NCBI GenBank assembly: GCA_001662425.1
Contig: BDDC01000291.1
Coordinates: 1 to 64,000 of the forward strand
Length of the DNA stretch: 64,000 nucleotides
DNA from: Chlamydomonas sphaeroides
Lineage: Eukaryota > Chlorophyta > Chlorophyceae > Chlamydomonadales > Chlamydomonadaceae
Direction of reading: 5' to 3'
The notes beneath the pieces are model-generated. The model did not search any database. It worked only from the letters and a program-made list of their open reading frames with translations, and had not been told where the DNA came from. Positions within the stretch are counted from its first letter, which is position 1, and the number at the start of each line of letters is the position of its first letter. Made by a program: the position numbers and the translations under genes. Of this stretch, positions 18,113 through 32,451 are shown piece by piece.

Positions 18113-20888
18113 TCACACCACCTTGTCTTGCTTCTCCAGGAACCTGCAGTACGACAGCTGGCTGCACTGGCCTCCCTTGACCGGGTCAAACCCCACCTTG
18201 TAGAAGCTGCCTCCGCCCGTGACTACCAGCACTGTGTGCGGCTCGGTGCCAAAGCCCACCACGCTCTGCGGCGGGTGGCCGCTCGCGTCGGGCGGCTCCT
18301 CGTGCACACGGAACTGCGCGAAAGACCACTCGGACGCGAAGTATTTGGGGAGCGGGATGGCCGGTACGTAGCCCTGCGGTGGGGAAGGGGAGGGGGTTGG
18401 CCAAAGGGAGATATCATGTGGGTGGTGTTGAGTTGTGTTGCGCCAAGGAAAGCTGCGGCGGGGAGAGACCTTCCGGCCGCACCTTGACTAGCGACAGGAA
18501 GGACGTGGGGTTCTGCCGTGGAGCCGCTGCCCCGGCCGCCGCTTCGCCGGGCCCGGCCTTGCTGCCGCCCTCGGGAGACCCCGACCGCCACGCCTCCTCG
18601 CCGCCGCCGTTCGCCGCCGGCGCAGCGCCCGGAGGCGGCGCCACCGCCACCGCGGGCGACAGCGCGAAAATGTGCACGGTGCCCTTGTCGCTGGTGAGCG
18701 CCAGCCACTCGCAGCCGCGGCTGAGCGCGAGGCTGTAGATGTGGGCGGGGTCGGCGCCGCGCCGCAGCTCCTGAGGTTTGGGTGCAGCAGGGGCCGGGCA
18801 GGGCGACAGGCGTCCAAGCGGAGTAGCACTGACGCCGGGACTGATGCGTTGTACCTCATGTGGTACACCTCGGAGGTGCCGACAGCCCATGCGCATTCCC
18901 ATAAAACGACAGGAGGCGCCCCAGCCGCATCCCCCGCGGGGCTAGGCGAGAGCGTCATGTGGTGGGTGCGTGCAGTTACCGGTAGCGTGCGCCCAGCGCC
19001 TAGCCCCCTCGCACCCTGTCGCACCCGTCCCCTCCTTCCCGGCACCCGTCCCCTGCTTTCCAGCCCGCCGCCGGCGCACCTGCAGCAGCTGCCCGTCCGC
19101 CGTGTTCCACACGCGCACCAGCGTGCCCTTGTCGCTGGCCGTTGCCAGCCGGCGGCCGTCCATGGACAGCGCCAGGCAGCTGAGCGCGTTGGTGTGCGCC
19201 TGGACGAACTTGGTCTGCCGCCGGTCGTACAGCTCGAGGCGGACCTGAGCCCACAAGGTTCGTAACAGCCGGGCGTCAGGTGGATCACTGGGGCAGACCC
19301 GCTGACGCAGACCCGCTGACGCGAGCCGCGCTCGGCTCCATTGCTGCCCTCCCCCGGCAGGTCGTGCGCGGCCTCAGCCTTGTCGGCCCTTTGATTCCAT
19401 GGGTCCAGCGCCTGTTCCTGTCCTTGCTCCCCTGCCCCTTTTGAATTGGCCCAGCGCGCTCGTCAATTGGCCCTACACTGCGTCTTTCTCCTCCACCCCC
19501 CTCCTCCCCGCCTGCCCACCTGCCCCGTGTGAAGCCCCGGGCAGGCAAGCACGGTGCTGTCGGAGGTGGCGGACAGCGCGGCGGTGGAGGAGATGGCCAC
19601 CAGGCCGCGCGGGTTGGCGCAGGTCTCCGTCTGGTGCAGCAGCTTGAGGTCCGCGAAGTTGTACACCAGCACCTTGTGCTCCAGAGCCACCACGATGCGG
19701 TCGCGGCGCAACCGCACGGCGCGGACCTGAGGGTGGTGTGTGGATGCGGGGCGAAGGAAAGGGCCAGGGGCGTTGGCACATGCGCTGTGTGCGCGGATGA
19801 GGGTGGTGGGGAGGGGCTACATGCGGATGCGGATGCGGGCCCGGGCGGCAGGGGCGTGGGCTATGGCCCGGTGCGAGCGGCGATGGCAGACCTGTGGGCG
19901 CACCTGGCTGCGGAACGACATCTCGCCGATGCACTTGCCCTGGTGGTCGTCCCAGATCATGACCTGCAGGGGTGGCGGTAGCGGGGCCCAGCGTGGGGTA
20001 GCGGTGGCAGTGCCAGGCAGGCGGGGCAGCGAGTGAGCAGCTGTCAGATGAGTGGGGGCCAGTCCGCGCGAGCGGAGCGAGGCGGAAGAGGCACTGCGCG
20101 CTGGGTTTGCGGGACTGCTTCCGGCAAAGGATGGGGAGGAAAGGCAGGCAGCGCGGGGGCGGGGGTGCAGGGGTGGCCAGCATCGGGAGAAACCGCGTCC
20201 CGCGGCCGCCGTACCTTGGTGGGCGGGTAGCGTGGCGCCGGCCCGCCTCCCACGATGGCGAGAATGTTGCAGCGGAACAGCATCTCAACGATTCCTATCC
20301 CGCCGTTGCTGAAGCCACGGCAGAACTGCGGGCAGCAGAGGGAGAGCAGGCGTGATGGATGTGCGCGCGGTGCCTTGTTCAACTTGGCCGTGGGAGTTTT
20401 GACACCAGTGAAGTGGCAGGGGTGCGAAGGGCCTTGGGTGAGTACTCTGCCCGGGCACACCACAGTCGGGAGTTCCGGAGCCTCGGACCTCCCGAAGCTG
20501 AGAGCGGGATAACGTGTGGGTTGGGGGCAGAGCCCTAGCGCCACTTGCGCGACAGCTCTGCGCCGTAAATGGCACGCTGCGTGCGTTGCGCAACAAGAGG
20601 TTCCTGGTGCAGGGCTTCCTGTGCGCGTTGCCGAACAGGAGAATTCAGTCTTGCTTCGTCTGGGCCCTCGGCACTCACGGTCTCCTTGAACGGCTCGCAG
20701 TTGTACACGCGAAAGCCCGTCGTCGTTCCGCAGCTGAAGCAGCCATAGTCCTGTCGCGTTTTGGGCCCAGTAAGCCCGGGCTGTCGCGAAGCCGCAAGAG
20801 CGATGTCACGCGCTGCGCTGCCCACACAACGTACCTGATTGAAGCCGACATGGAGTATCTCCTCAGCTCCCGGAGCGGAGCCCTGCAT
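18113..20888 (-). CDS. ATG18: ATG18/WIPI3-4-type PROPPIN autophagy protein
   Basis: This 405-residue seven-bladed WD-repeat protein binds PI3P and PI(3,5)P2 on phagophore and endosomal membranes and acts in autophagy. Exons are 20888-20835, 20750-20679, 20325-20215, 19963-19904, 19726-19520, 19244-19080, 18770-18483 and 18373-18113. The early blades are highly conserved (FSNGGIGIVEMLFRCNILA, VGGG, VMIWDDHQGKCIGEMSFRS). The lipid-binding signature is ELRRGAD, the L-RRG form typical of WIPI3/WIPI4 rather than the FRRG of WIPI1/2. It is followed by IYSLALS and SDKGTVHIF, and the last exon has KYFASEWSFAQFR. An insertion of about 55 residues rich in Ala, Gly and Pro lengthens the loop after SDKGTVHIFALS. 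The proposed start follows directly on blade-one sequence (EEILHVGFNQ). Confidence 0.95.
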
Positions 20889-21320
20889 CCTTGCGCCTCG
20901 CCTCGCTGCGTATGCCCCCGCGGGGCCCGCTCGTGGGGACGCTCAGAAGGGAACGTTCGTGCTGCGTTAAGTGCTCGAGGCGTAACTATTGCACGTCCTC
21001 CTTCTCAGCTATGGATGCCGCTCGGGTTGGACCGCGTATGCGAGAGGTCTTCGGCCGGCGCGTAGAGTGGTATCGCGACTTGGCAGTGTAGCATACAACA
21101 GCTATGCCACAGAGGGGTTCGGCGGGGTCCTGGAAGCCAATCGGCAACGACACGAACCCACACGATCTGCCCCGCACTCTGCCCCGAGTGCACCGCCGAC
21201 CGCGCGCTGTCTCTCCTCAGCTCTGGCAAGCACCAAACACGACGCCTCGGCCCATCCACCACGCTCCCCTCCACCACCACCCCCGCGCGCCTCATCCAGC
21301 CGCCCGCAGCGCCCTCCCTC
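20889..21320. other. Spacer between NUP107 stop and ATG18 start
   Basis: 432 bases with both neighbours on the minus strand. It must contain the ATG18 promoter and a very short NUP107 3' UTR. No other feature was seen. Confidence 0.5.
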
Positions 21321-21325
21321 TTACA
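21321..21325 (-). terminator. TGTAA overlapping the NUP107 stop codon
   Basis: The last codons read ATG TAA, so the stop codon forms the end of a TGTAA pentamer. I found no other minus-strand TGTAA before the next gene. If this one is used, the 3' UTR would be only some 10-20 bases. Confidence 0.4.
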
Positions 21326-24300
21326 TCAGCCGCGGCCGCCCTGCAGCCTCCTGCGCGTTGCGCAGTTGCTGCACCGCCGTGTCCGCCTCCACCGCCAGCA
21401 GCCGCTGCAGCTGCGGCCCCGACAGCAGCTCCAGCAGGCCGCTGCCGGGCTGCCGGCCCAGCGCCTCGGGCGGCACCGCCAGCACCTCGAGCAGCTGCGG
21501 GCCGGACTGCGCCGCCTCCGCGTCCACGCCCAGCGCCACCAGCGACAGCCGCAGTCCCGCGCAGCGCATAACCGCCTGCGACCAAACGGCAAGGCGCGCG
21601 AGAGCAGCAGCAGGAGTGTGAGGTCCACATACCGGTTTTGGGCGTAGCCCCGACCCCGGCGTTGGCGCCACGGCACACACTGCAGGTGCACCATGCCACA
21701 CGCCGACTCAACTCCGCCAGCCCGCCCGTGCCCCGGCCGCTCCGCACCTGGCTCAGGCAGCAGCGCCGCGCGATGGCCAGGCTGGTGGCCCTGTCCGCCT
21801 GCAGCCCCACCAGCAGCAGCGGCGGCACGCCGTCCAGGCCGCAGCGCACCGCGCCGCACGCCAGCGACACCAGCGCCGCCCAGGCCTGCGGAGGGGCGGC
21901 GATGCGGTGCCAGCGCTCGGACGGCAGTGAGCCAGCGCCCGGGGCTCTCAGCCGGTGCTGACGGTGCAGGAGTGGCCTTGGAACGGCCTAAGGCCCTATC
22001 CATGAACCCAAAGTGACGTCAAACCCAGCCCCTCACCTGCGGCTGCGCTGGCGCCGTGAGCGTCACCTCCATGTGCCCCTGCCCCTCCACGCCCCCGTCG
22101 GCCGCCGCCGCCACCTCCACCTGCACCTCGGCGCCGCCGGACCGCGCCGCCGAAGCGGCCGCGCGTCCCAGCCCGGCCGCCAGCGCGAGCTTGAACTCCA
22201 GCAGCGCGGCGCCCTGGGGGGACACGGGGACACGTGGACACCGGGCGGAGGTTGTTGGGTTCGACAGAGCCTAGCAGAGGAGAGCAGCGCAGCAGGACAA
22301 AGGCCGGGCGCTCCCCTCCCCGCAGGACAGTCAGGCGCCTTGCCCGCGCGAGCCACATCGAGCCCGTCCGCAGAGGTGTGCACGTGGGGCCCGCGCCGCT
22401 GGCTGGGCCGCCGCAACACAGACCCCTGCCGCGCGGCCCCAGCCCAGACTGCCAGCGTCATGATGGCTGGGGATCGAGGCAGGGCTCCAGAGGGCAGCGC
22501 ACCTGCAGCTCCGGGTAGGGCGCCTCCGCCTGGCCCCACGCCGCGCCCGTAGGCGGCGCCAGGTGCGAGGGCGCCGAGCCCGGCGGCGACGTCACCGTCA
22601 GCGTGGCGCGCACCAGGCCGTCACCGGAGGCCGCCAGCGCTCGGTCGGCCGCCGCCAGGTCGAGCTGCCAGCTGGACAGCAGCTGCGTGGCGAGACGAGG
22701 AGCGGGGAGGGTAGGGAAGGGAAGGTGGGTATGGGGGGAAAGGGCTCAGCAGCAAGCGGTGCGCGTGCGGTGGGCGTCGGAGTGCCCAGCCAACCAGAAA
22801 GGCACGCATGCATTCAGGCCACATCCACATCGACTCCCGCCCACCGGAATCCTACACGCGGCTGCCGGAGTGCGGATTTGTGCGTGTGCCGTACACCCAC
22901 CGTTGCGCGCACATGGTCACGATCGCCGTGCCATCCCCCCCCTTGACACACCACCTCAGACACCACCCTGCCTGACTCCTCCCCGCCCGTACCAGGTCCT
23001 CCATCAGCTCCCCTAGGAGCGCGCCGCCCTCCTCCGCCAGCGCGGCCGCCTCGCCGGCGCCGCCGCCGCCGCCCTCCAGCCCCTCGTGCCGCTCCGACCA
23101 GGCCGCCAGCGCTCCGTCCAGCTCAAAGTAGCGCCGCCACCCCGCCAGCTCCGCCGCCAGGTCCCGCAGCTGCTGCGCCTGCGCCACAGCCTCGGCCGCG
23201 TCGGCGGCGTCGCCGTCAGCGCAATCCAGCAGCGCCTGTGCGGCCGCCTGCGCCGCGACGTCCACGTCTGGACGGCGTACATTGAGAGCGCAGAGGGATT
23301 GTGCGATCGGGCTAAGTGCATGTGGGGCGTTGAAGGCTGTGTGGTGCTTGGGGTGGTGTGGGGGTGCGTCGAGTTTTACAGCGCGTGGAGGAGTCAAGGG
23401 AGCGTGTATGGGTGTACGGCACGGCGTCGTACCTTCCGGTAGCACCTCCCGGAACAGCACGTGGCCCGCGGCCGCCGTGACGTCATCGCCCAGCGCCAGC
23501 TCGCAGCACACGCAGCACGCGTAGTCCAACAGGTCATAGTACGACACCGGATCCACGTGTGCGGCCGCCGCCGCCGCCAGGTCGGCCCCGGTCGCCGCCT
23601 CGGCGGCTGTGGGGTCGGCCAGCGCCGCCGCCGCCTGCTCCTCTTGCACGCCCCGCAGCGCTGCCAGGTGGGGGTAGGCCAGCCAGCGCGCAACGCGGGT
23701 GCGGGCGTAGGGCCCGTAGGCGCGGCTGTGTCGGCACGACAGCGCGAAGCCGGTGAGCTGCTGCCGCAGCTCGTTGGGCCTGGGGGCGGAGGGGCGTGCG
23801 CGGACGGGCAGAGCTGTCACAGGGTGTACTCGCGGTGTGGGCTATGACGGGAGCCCGATATCAGCCCGCTGTGACGAACCGCCCGCCACGGCTCTTGGGT
23901 GTGTGGAGGGTGCGGGTGACGCAGCACCGCGCACGCCCTATACGGGCGCGCACCCAGCCTTTGGGGCCATGCTAGCAGCCTGGCGCGCCTTCCGGACGGG
24001 CAGGCCGCTCGGCCGCGACCGGCGGTCCGTGCCAGAGGGTGGTCGAGTCCGTGCCGCGGGCAGCGCACAGGTGCCCGCAGCAGCAGCCCGTCGGCAAATG
24101 CCGGCCACAGGTGCGAGGCCTAGGCAGCCGGTTTGCGCAACGATGGCTTAGTGCCTCCCTCCCCATTCCGTAGCTGCCCCTGCTCCCCCGCACTGCTTCG
24201 CGAGCGCCTGTTCACACAGCCGCTCATCAGCCGCCACCACCACTCAGCAGCCACAGGCTTCATCTCCCTCCTCCTCACGCCCCCTCACACCAGCCACCTC

Positions 24301-27300
24301 ACCGGATGTCGGTGGCCAGGTGGCTGCCGAGCTCCTCGCGCGGCTGCTGCTGCCGCTCCGCGCAGCGACGAAACCACGAGTCCAACGACAGGTAGGCGCC
24401 GAAGCAGGCCGCGTCGGCGGCCGCGGGCGGCAGAGGGCCCGCCTCGTCGCCCGGCTCCTGCTCGGAGCAGGAGGACCCAGAGGCGCCTGCGGAGGTGGCA
24501 CACGGAGAGCGTGGCTGGTTGGTGGCGGGGGAGGAAGATTTACGGTCCGCATCATTGCGAGGCCGCATCGATCCATGTTGCCCCCAGGCACCCCACCCAC
24601 TCACCCGTGAGCCGGCGCGTGTGCGCGGTGAGCAGCTCGGCGCACAGCGAGTCGCGCAGCGCCGGACGCAGCGCGCACAGGTAGGGCGGCAGCAGCGCCA
24701 GGCGGCCGCGCTCCAGCAGGGAGGCGGCGTAGAAGACCAGCAGCCGCTGCGACAGGTCCAGCGTCCTGCGGGGTCCGAGTCAGGCGCGCAGGACAGGGCC
24801 GCGAGGTAGGCAGGCAAGGTGGACAGCGGGCAACGTCACGAATGCGTCACGCCGGCCGAGGGCCGAGCGGTACAGCAGCACTTGTCGCGTCCGGCCAGCA
24901 GCTAGCACGCTGCACTGCGGCGCCCAGCCCTACTTGTGCACGTCAAAGGGGTCCGCCAGCGCGCCCGGCGACGTGCCGCCCGCCGCCAGCACGCCCAGCC
25001 CCTCCAGCGCCAGCACCATGTGCGCCGCCAGGGCGCACGTCCGCCACCGCCGCTCCGGGTTGGCCCCGGCGGCGGCGGCGGCGCCGTCGGCGCCGTCGAC
25101 GGCCATGGCGCCGTCGCCGTCGGGCCGGCGCTCGACCAGCGTGCCGTACAGGTGGCAAGCCAGGTCGTGCATGTCGCCCAGTACGAGCAGGCCCTGTACG
25201 GAGCGCAGCGACTGTACGGCAGCGGATCCGGACGTCACGAGCGAGCCGTTGGCCATGACGTGCTGCTGGAAGTGCTGCCCGAAGGCGCCTGCGCGCAGGC
25301 CGCCTGCGGCGCCGCCACCGCCCATGACCGTGTCGCCGTCGGCAGCAGCCGCGGCGGCGCCAGAGGTGCCCAGCACGACGGACATGGCGGACTCGACGCC
25401 GCGGGAGGCGGCGGCGGGCGCCACGCCGCAGCGCACGAGCGCTGCGGTCACCGCGTCTCCGGGTATGAGGTCAGGTGCGGAGTGCGGCACCAGAGCCACG
25501 CTACGGGCCAGCTGGTTCTCCAGCCAGCACCTGTTGGGGAGACAGCCATGAAAGGTAGCGCAGATGTCACACAAGTGAGGCTCTTAGATCCGATCAGCCG
25601 GCCCTGAGGCAGCCGCGGTCCCCATCCGCTCCATGGCTCGCCCAGCTTCCCCCTTTCCCGCAAGCGCCACGCGCACACCTGCAGTGCACCCAAGCGAAGT
25701 CCTCCCAGGTGGCCGCCGCCGCGGCCGCCGCCGCCGCGCTGCCGCCCGCTAGCCCGAACACCGCCCGCTCCATGCGGCTGTCGCCCGGCCCACAACCCGC
25801 AGCCGCCGCCGCCTGCAGCGCCGCCCAGCGCCACAGCCCCAGCAGCGTGCCGGACCCGTGCGACACCTCGTCGGCCAGCTCCTCGGCCTGGCGGGGGCAG
25901 TAGAGGCGAGGGAGGGAGGGAGGGCGGACTTGATGGCCTACAGCTGCTCCGTGGCCATGCCGTCCATGTCGGCATGCCGCAGCCCAGCCACGCCCTGCGT
26001 GCCCAAGAGCCCGTGCCCTTCTACAAGCCCTTCGATGGCTCGCTGTCCTTCTCCCCCACGTGGCGCCGCCAGCAGGTCCTTTCCTACACACCTTCCCCGT
26101 GGCCTCGCCAGCCAAGGCGGCAACCCATGGCCAGGGCCCCTGAACCCACACGCCCTCGACTGACCCAGGCCCAGCCCGTCTCTCCCCCGCCGCCTCTCAC
26201 CAGCAGGTCCTCCCCCATGGCCTCGTCCGCCTGCGCCGCCGTAACGCCCACCGGCAGCGAGCCGAAGGGCCCGCCGCCACCCAGCGCCGCAGCGCGCCAG
26301 GGCTGCCCCACGTGCTGGCACAGCTCCAGCGCCTCAGGCAGACGGCCTGGGGCAGAGGGTCCGAGCACGGGCACGTGGGAAGGCTGCGTGTAGCCCAGGT
26401 GCGGGCTCGATGCCCGGGTCGCGTGGCGGCAGCGCTGGCTGGCGCCGGCGTCGCGGCGGCAGCTGGCAGCAGCCGACCGCGTGCGCTGCGCATGCTGCGC
26501 GCCGCCCCCCGGGGGCCGCACCTGCCCGCATCAGCTGCCACACGCGCGCAAGGAAGCGCTCCTGCGAGCGCGCGTTGCCCGGGTGCAGCGGCTTGGCCTG
26601 CCGCGTGGGAGCGTCGGGGTCCAGCTCCGACACCACCGAGCCTGGTGTCGGGCAGGGACGAGGGGTGTGCGGTGTTGGGATGGTTAGCGCGCTGGCTCAA
26701 GCCCGCTGGGCTAGGCCTGGGGGCGGGCAGGAGTGACAGGGCCGCCGTTGCGAAAGGTGCAGAGCGCAGCGCGCAGCGCCGGATGATACACCATCCGGTC
26801 GCGCGGATTGGGCTGACATGCATGGGGTGGTATGTACAGCCCAGCAGGCCGTGCTGGCCCCGCCGACCCGTGCCTCCGGTCTCTCGGGCCGATGGGGGCC
26901 TCATGTCCCACGCCCGCTGCTGGCGCTGGAGGCCCCATTGCCGCCGCCGCAGCCGCAGCCGCCCTCACCCGTGCCGGCGCGCATCTCGGTGCGCGTCTCG
27001 TGCCACAGCCCCTCGCCGGGCGCAAAGGCCGCGCCTCCCTGGCGCTGCAGCGCCTCCTCCGCCAGGTACTCGAGCCACGACACCACACGCGCACAGCTGC
27101 AGGGCGGGGGGCAGCGGACCAGGCAGGGGTCGGGCGGCAGTTAGCGCCCATGTGGTGGAGCATGGCCAGGTGCTGGGCGCCGGATGCGGGCGGCGGCTGC
27201 GTACAGCACGCCGGCTTTCGGTACGCTCCGACGCCTGCCGCGCGAGCTGAGCGACGGCCCCGCAGTGCTGCGCCGCTGCTAGGTTTGTGTGTCCGGCGGT

Positions 27301-27800
27301 CAGCGCCCCCCGCTCGTCTCACCGCGCCAGCTCCGGCTGCGCCACGCACTGGTCCGCTAGCTTCTGGCGGTACAGGGAGGCACCTCCCGCGTCGCGCAAA
27401 ATGCCACCGCCCTCGCCCGCTGGCGCGCCGTTGTCACAGTAGAGGCAGAAGAGCAGGTGCCAGGTGGCGGCCTGGGCTTCCATCTCGTCCGCCAGGGCGG
27501 CGAGGTGGATGTGCCGGGCGGGGCGGTGCAGATGCTCCGAAGCCTCGGACCTGTGTATGGGGATGGGGGCAGGGAAAGGTAGAGGAGAGGAAGGGCGTGG
27601 GCTGGCGAGTTGGGGCTGGTGCACGCGGGCACAGCGCACCTGATCGACACGGCGCGCTGGCTGCAGAGGTCAGTGATGTCAGCCACCGCATCAGTAACGG
27701 AGCGCTCGTCGGAGAGCAGCTCGGTGAAGACAGCATAAAGCTGCTCCTCCAGCGCCGCCCGCTGAGCGCCACCGTTGGCGCCCGGCAGGTCGATATCCAT
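21321..27800 (-). CDS. NUP107: Nucleoporin NUP107, nuclear-pore Y-complex
   Basis: This is a structural alpha-helical nucleoporin of the outer-ring Y-complex. Fifteen phase-consistent exons give 1,101 residues: 27800-27640, 27550-27323, 27096-26969, 26641-26522, 26346-26201, 25887-25679, 25530-24934, 24765-24605, 24486-24303, 23779-23433, 23267-22993, 22682-22503, 22213-22037, 21885-21748 and 21575-21321. The diagnostic block is VVSELDPDAPTRQAKPLHP followed by FLARVWQLMRAG, then ALELCQHVGQPWRAAAL, the classic NUP107 helical signature. The protein is longer than animal homologues (about 925) because of Ala/Gly-rich insertions, notably in exons 6, 7, 9, 10 and 11. It starts only 242 bases from the divergent PAQR gene. 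The C-terminal third is weakly conserved, so those exons rest mainly on splice phase and open frame. Confidence 0.92.
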
Positions 27801-28042
27801 AATGGCAAGCTATGCTATAGTATGGCGCGACAAGTTAGCGCGATAGGTGCTAGGCCGGTTTGGCGGTAAACGATCTCCTGAGCATTTGCGGCAAGTAAGG
27901 CTAGCTCTAGCAAGCGCTAAAGCTTATTGCTTGCAAGTAGAGGAATGCAACTGCTTGTGGGGCCCGCTGTTCATCGAGGTGCGGCATCAATGCGGCACAA
28001 GTTGAACAAGCCAATCGAGCTGCTTGCTATACTGAGTCGCCC
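27801..28042. promoter_or_regulatory. Short bidirectional promoter of NUP107 and the PAQR gene
   Basis: Only 242 bases separate the two divergent start codons. The interval is distinctly AT-richer than its flanks. No canonical TATA box was seen. Confidence 0.6.
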
Positions 28043-30345
<2,303 letters not shown>

Positions 30346-32451
30346 TGTGTCGGCCGCGGCCGCCTATCGGGACAGCCGTGGCCACACGGCGGGACAAATC
30401 GAACTACGGGTCCTGCGCTAGGGGGCACGGGAGCCGCGGTGCAGGGGGTTTCGGACGTTTAAGCGTGCGCGGCATGCGGCATGCGGCGCGTGCGGTGTTG
30501 TGCGTGATCGCGCAGATCTATCGGGTCGGCGGCGTGTCGTGGGCTCGTGGCGTTGTGAACGCGGTGACGGGGCGCGAGTGGCGAGCGCGATCTGTGAGCG
30601 CTGTCGGAGTGAGCTGAGCGGTGGCTGCGGGTGGGGTGGGGTGGGCGACAACCACTTTGTGGTACGTGCGGAGGCGCTGGATGGCAGGGGCAGAGATGTG
30701 CACAAACCCTGAGGAAGGGTGTGGGGCCGCACGCTTGGAGCTGCAGGCTGAGCAAGGGCAGCGAGAGCGACGGGGCCGGCGGTTGTGTGTCTCGGATGTG
30801 AGGGAAGCGGAAAGGTGGTTGCCGTCGAGCCGTGCGCGCAGCTGTCAGCTCGGAAGTGGCGCCTTGCGTCGTGTGCGCTGCGGCGGTTCCTCGAGTGGCG
30901 GCAGCAGCAACTGATGTAGCAGCTGCAGCAGCTGGACCGCCTCGCGCCTCCTGGTGTCCTGGACAATGCCGTTCCACCTCCTGCGGGTGATGCGTACAGC
31001 ACTCCGCAATCGAGGCATTCGAACAAGATCCAATCCAAACTTTGAAGCCCACCGACACGATGGGAGCGCCGTGGGCAGGGAGCCTGTCTATGCCTGAGGG
31101 AAGAGGATTTTCCGAAGGCAGCACGGTGTCGCGTGCCAAAGCAGCTCACATAGCGTCAGCTGGCAATGTGAACATCGTCAAAGCGGGAGGCTGCGGCAAG
31201 GGACGGCCAGTGGACGCGGCGACGCTTACAAAGACGCGTGCCGGCATTTCAACTCATGCCATACATCCATTGTGATCCTGTAATGAAAGTGATACTGTAT
31301 CCACCGCAGGCCGCTTGACAGTGCGTTTTACTTAAGGTTGCCCGCAGCTATATGCGCAGCGGCGCCGACGCCAACGCAACCCCACAACCGGGAGCGGTGC
31401 AGAGTGGCGCGGAGCGCCCTGGCCCCACCAACTCCGCCCCAGCGTCGCTGCGTCGCAGGCGACGCAGGCCGCGTGACGACAACACGGCGGCCCCTGCCGG
31501 GGGCCGCGGCGGCGCCAGCGACGCGCGTCACATGTGGCCCCATTCCATGAGGAAAGTCAATTCTCCGACCACGCCCGTGGCGTGTATTGCGCAAGTCGGA
31601 GCGCCTCGCAAACCCGCCAGCGCATCCGGCACGCCCGCCGTGCAGCCGCGCGCCCTACTTCGTTTGCACCCGGCAACCATATGCCGGTGTCAAGGCGCCC
31701 ATGCCATACGTACCGCAGGGGCCCTCTATGCCCCGACCCAGCCCGCGGCGCCTCGGGCCGGCACGCGCGCGGCAGGAATAACCACAACTGCTCGCATTGG
31801 GCCGCACACTGGCCAGCAATGTGAGCCCGAGGGCCATCTTGGATAGATCTGCAAGGTTGGGACCGCGCACCCAGGCACCACAATTGCGGCAGGGGCCCGC
31901 AGAAAACCGCGCGCAACCAACGACACAGCTCCAGCGTCCTTGGCGCATCGCACGCAGCGCAGCAGCGGGGCCCGAGAGGCGTTGCGCGCGTGGCACAACA
32001 CGACGCAAGGTGAGACCCTGCCAACTGATTGGAAAGAACAGGATGCTTTCAGACATGGAACCGGATGCTCTCAGACATGGGGCCGCGCATGTCTGGCGGC
32101 TGGCACACTCGCTGCAGCGGCAGCTGACTCCTCAGCACCCTTCACGCGCCAATCACACCCTCTCGCGGGCGAGGGCCCAAGGGCATAGCAGCGAAGGTGC
32201 AGCAGAAGCTCTGACTGCGCGCAGCCCTGGCTGTTATTCTGACCTCAGTTGTAGCTAGCGCTTCGAATGCAGCCGCGGCGTTGGCCCCGGCCTCAGTCCC
32301 GGCCCGCGGCGCCGGGACGCCGCAGCCTCGGCCGGCTTTCATCAGGACCCGTGCACGTCGATACCAGGCCGCATTCCTCTCGAGTGTCACAAGCAGTAGC
32401 GTACGTCGCAGCCTAAGCCTGGGCCAGCCGCCGAGCCTCAGCCCCCGAGCC
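30346..32451. other. Spacer between convergent PAQR and SBP-factor genes
   Basis: About 2.1 kb contains both 3' UTRs. A plus-strand TGTAA at 31279-31283 fits the PAQR transcript, with a 3' UTR of about 930 bases. The open frames here are short and of uneven composition, and none resembles a known protein. Confidence 0.45.
31279..31283 (+). terminator. TGTAA polyadenylation signal, probably of the PAQR gene
   Basis: It is the first plus-strand TGTAA noticed downstream of the PAQR stop codon, in a locally AT-richer patch. Confidence 0.4.

Noticed and set aside
30418..31149. A 243-codon minus-strand frame as a gene
   Set aside because: It overlaps the PAQR 3' UTR, has erratic composition, no splice partners and no domain.
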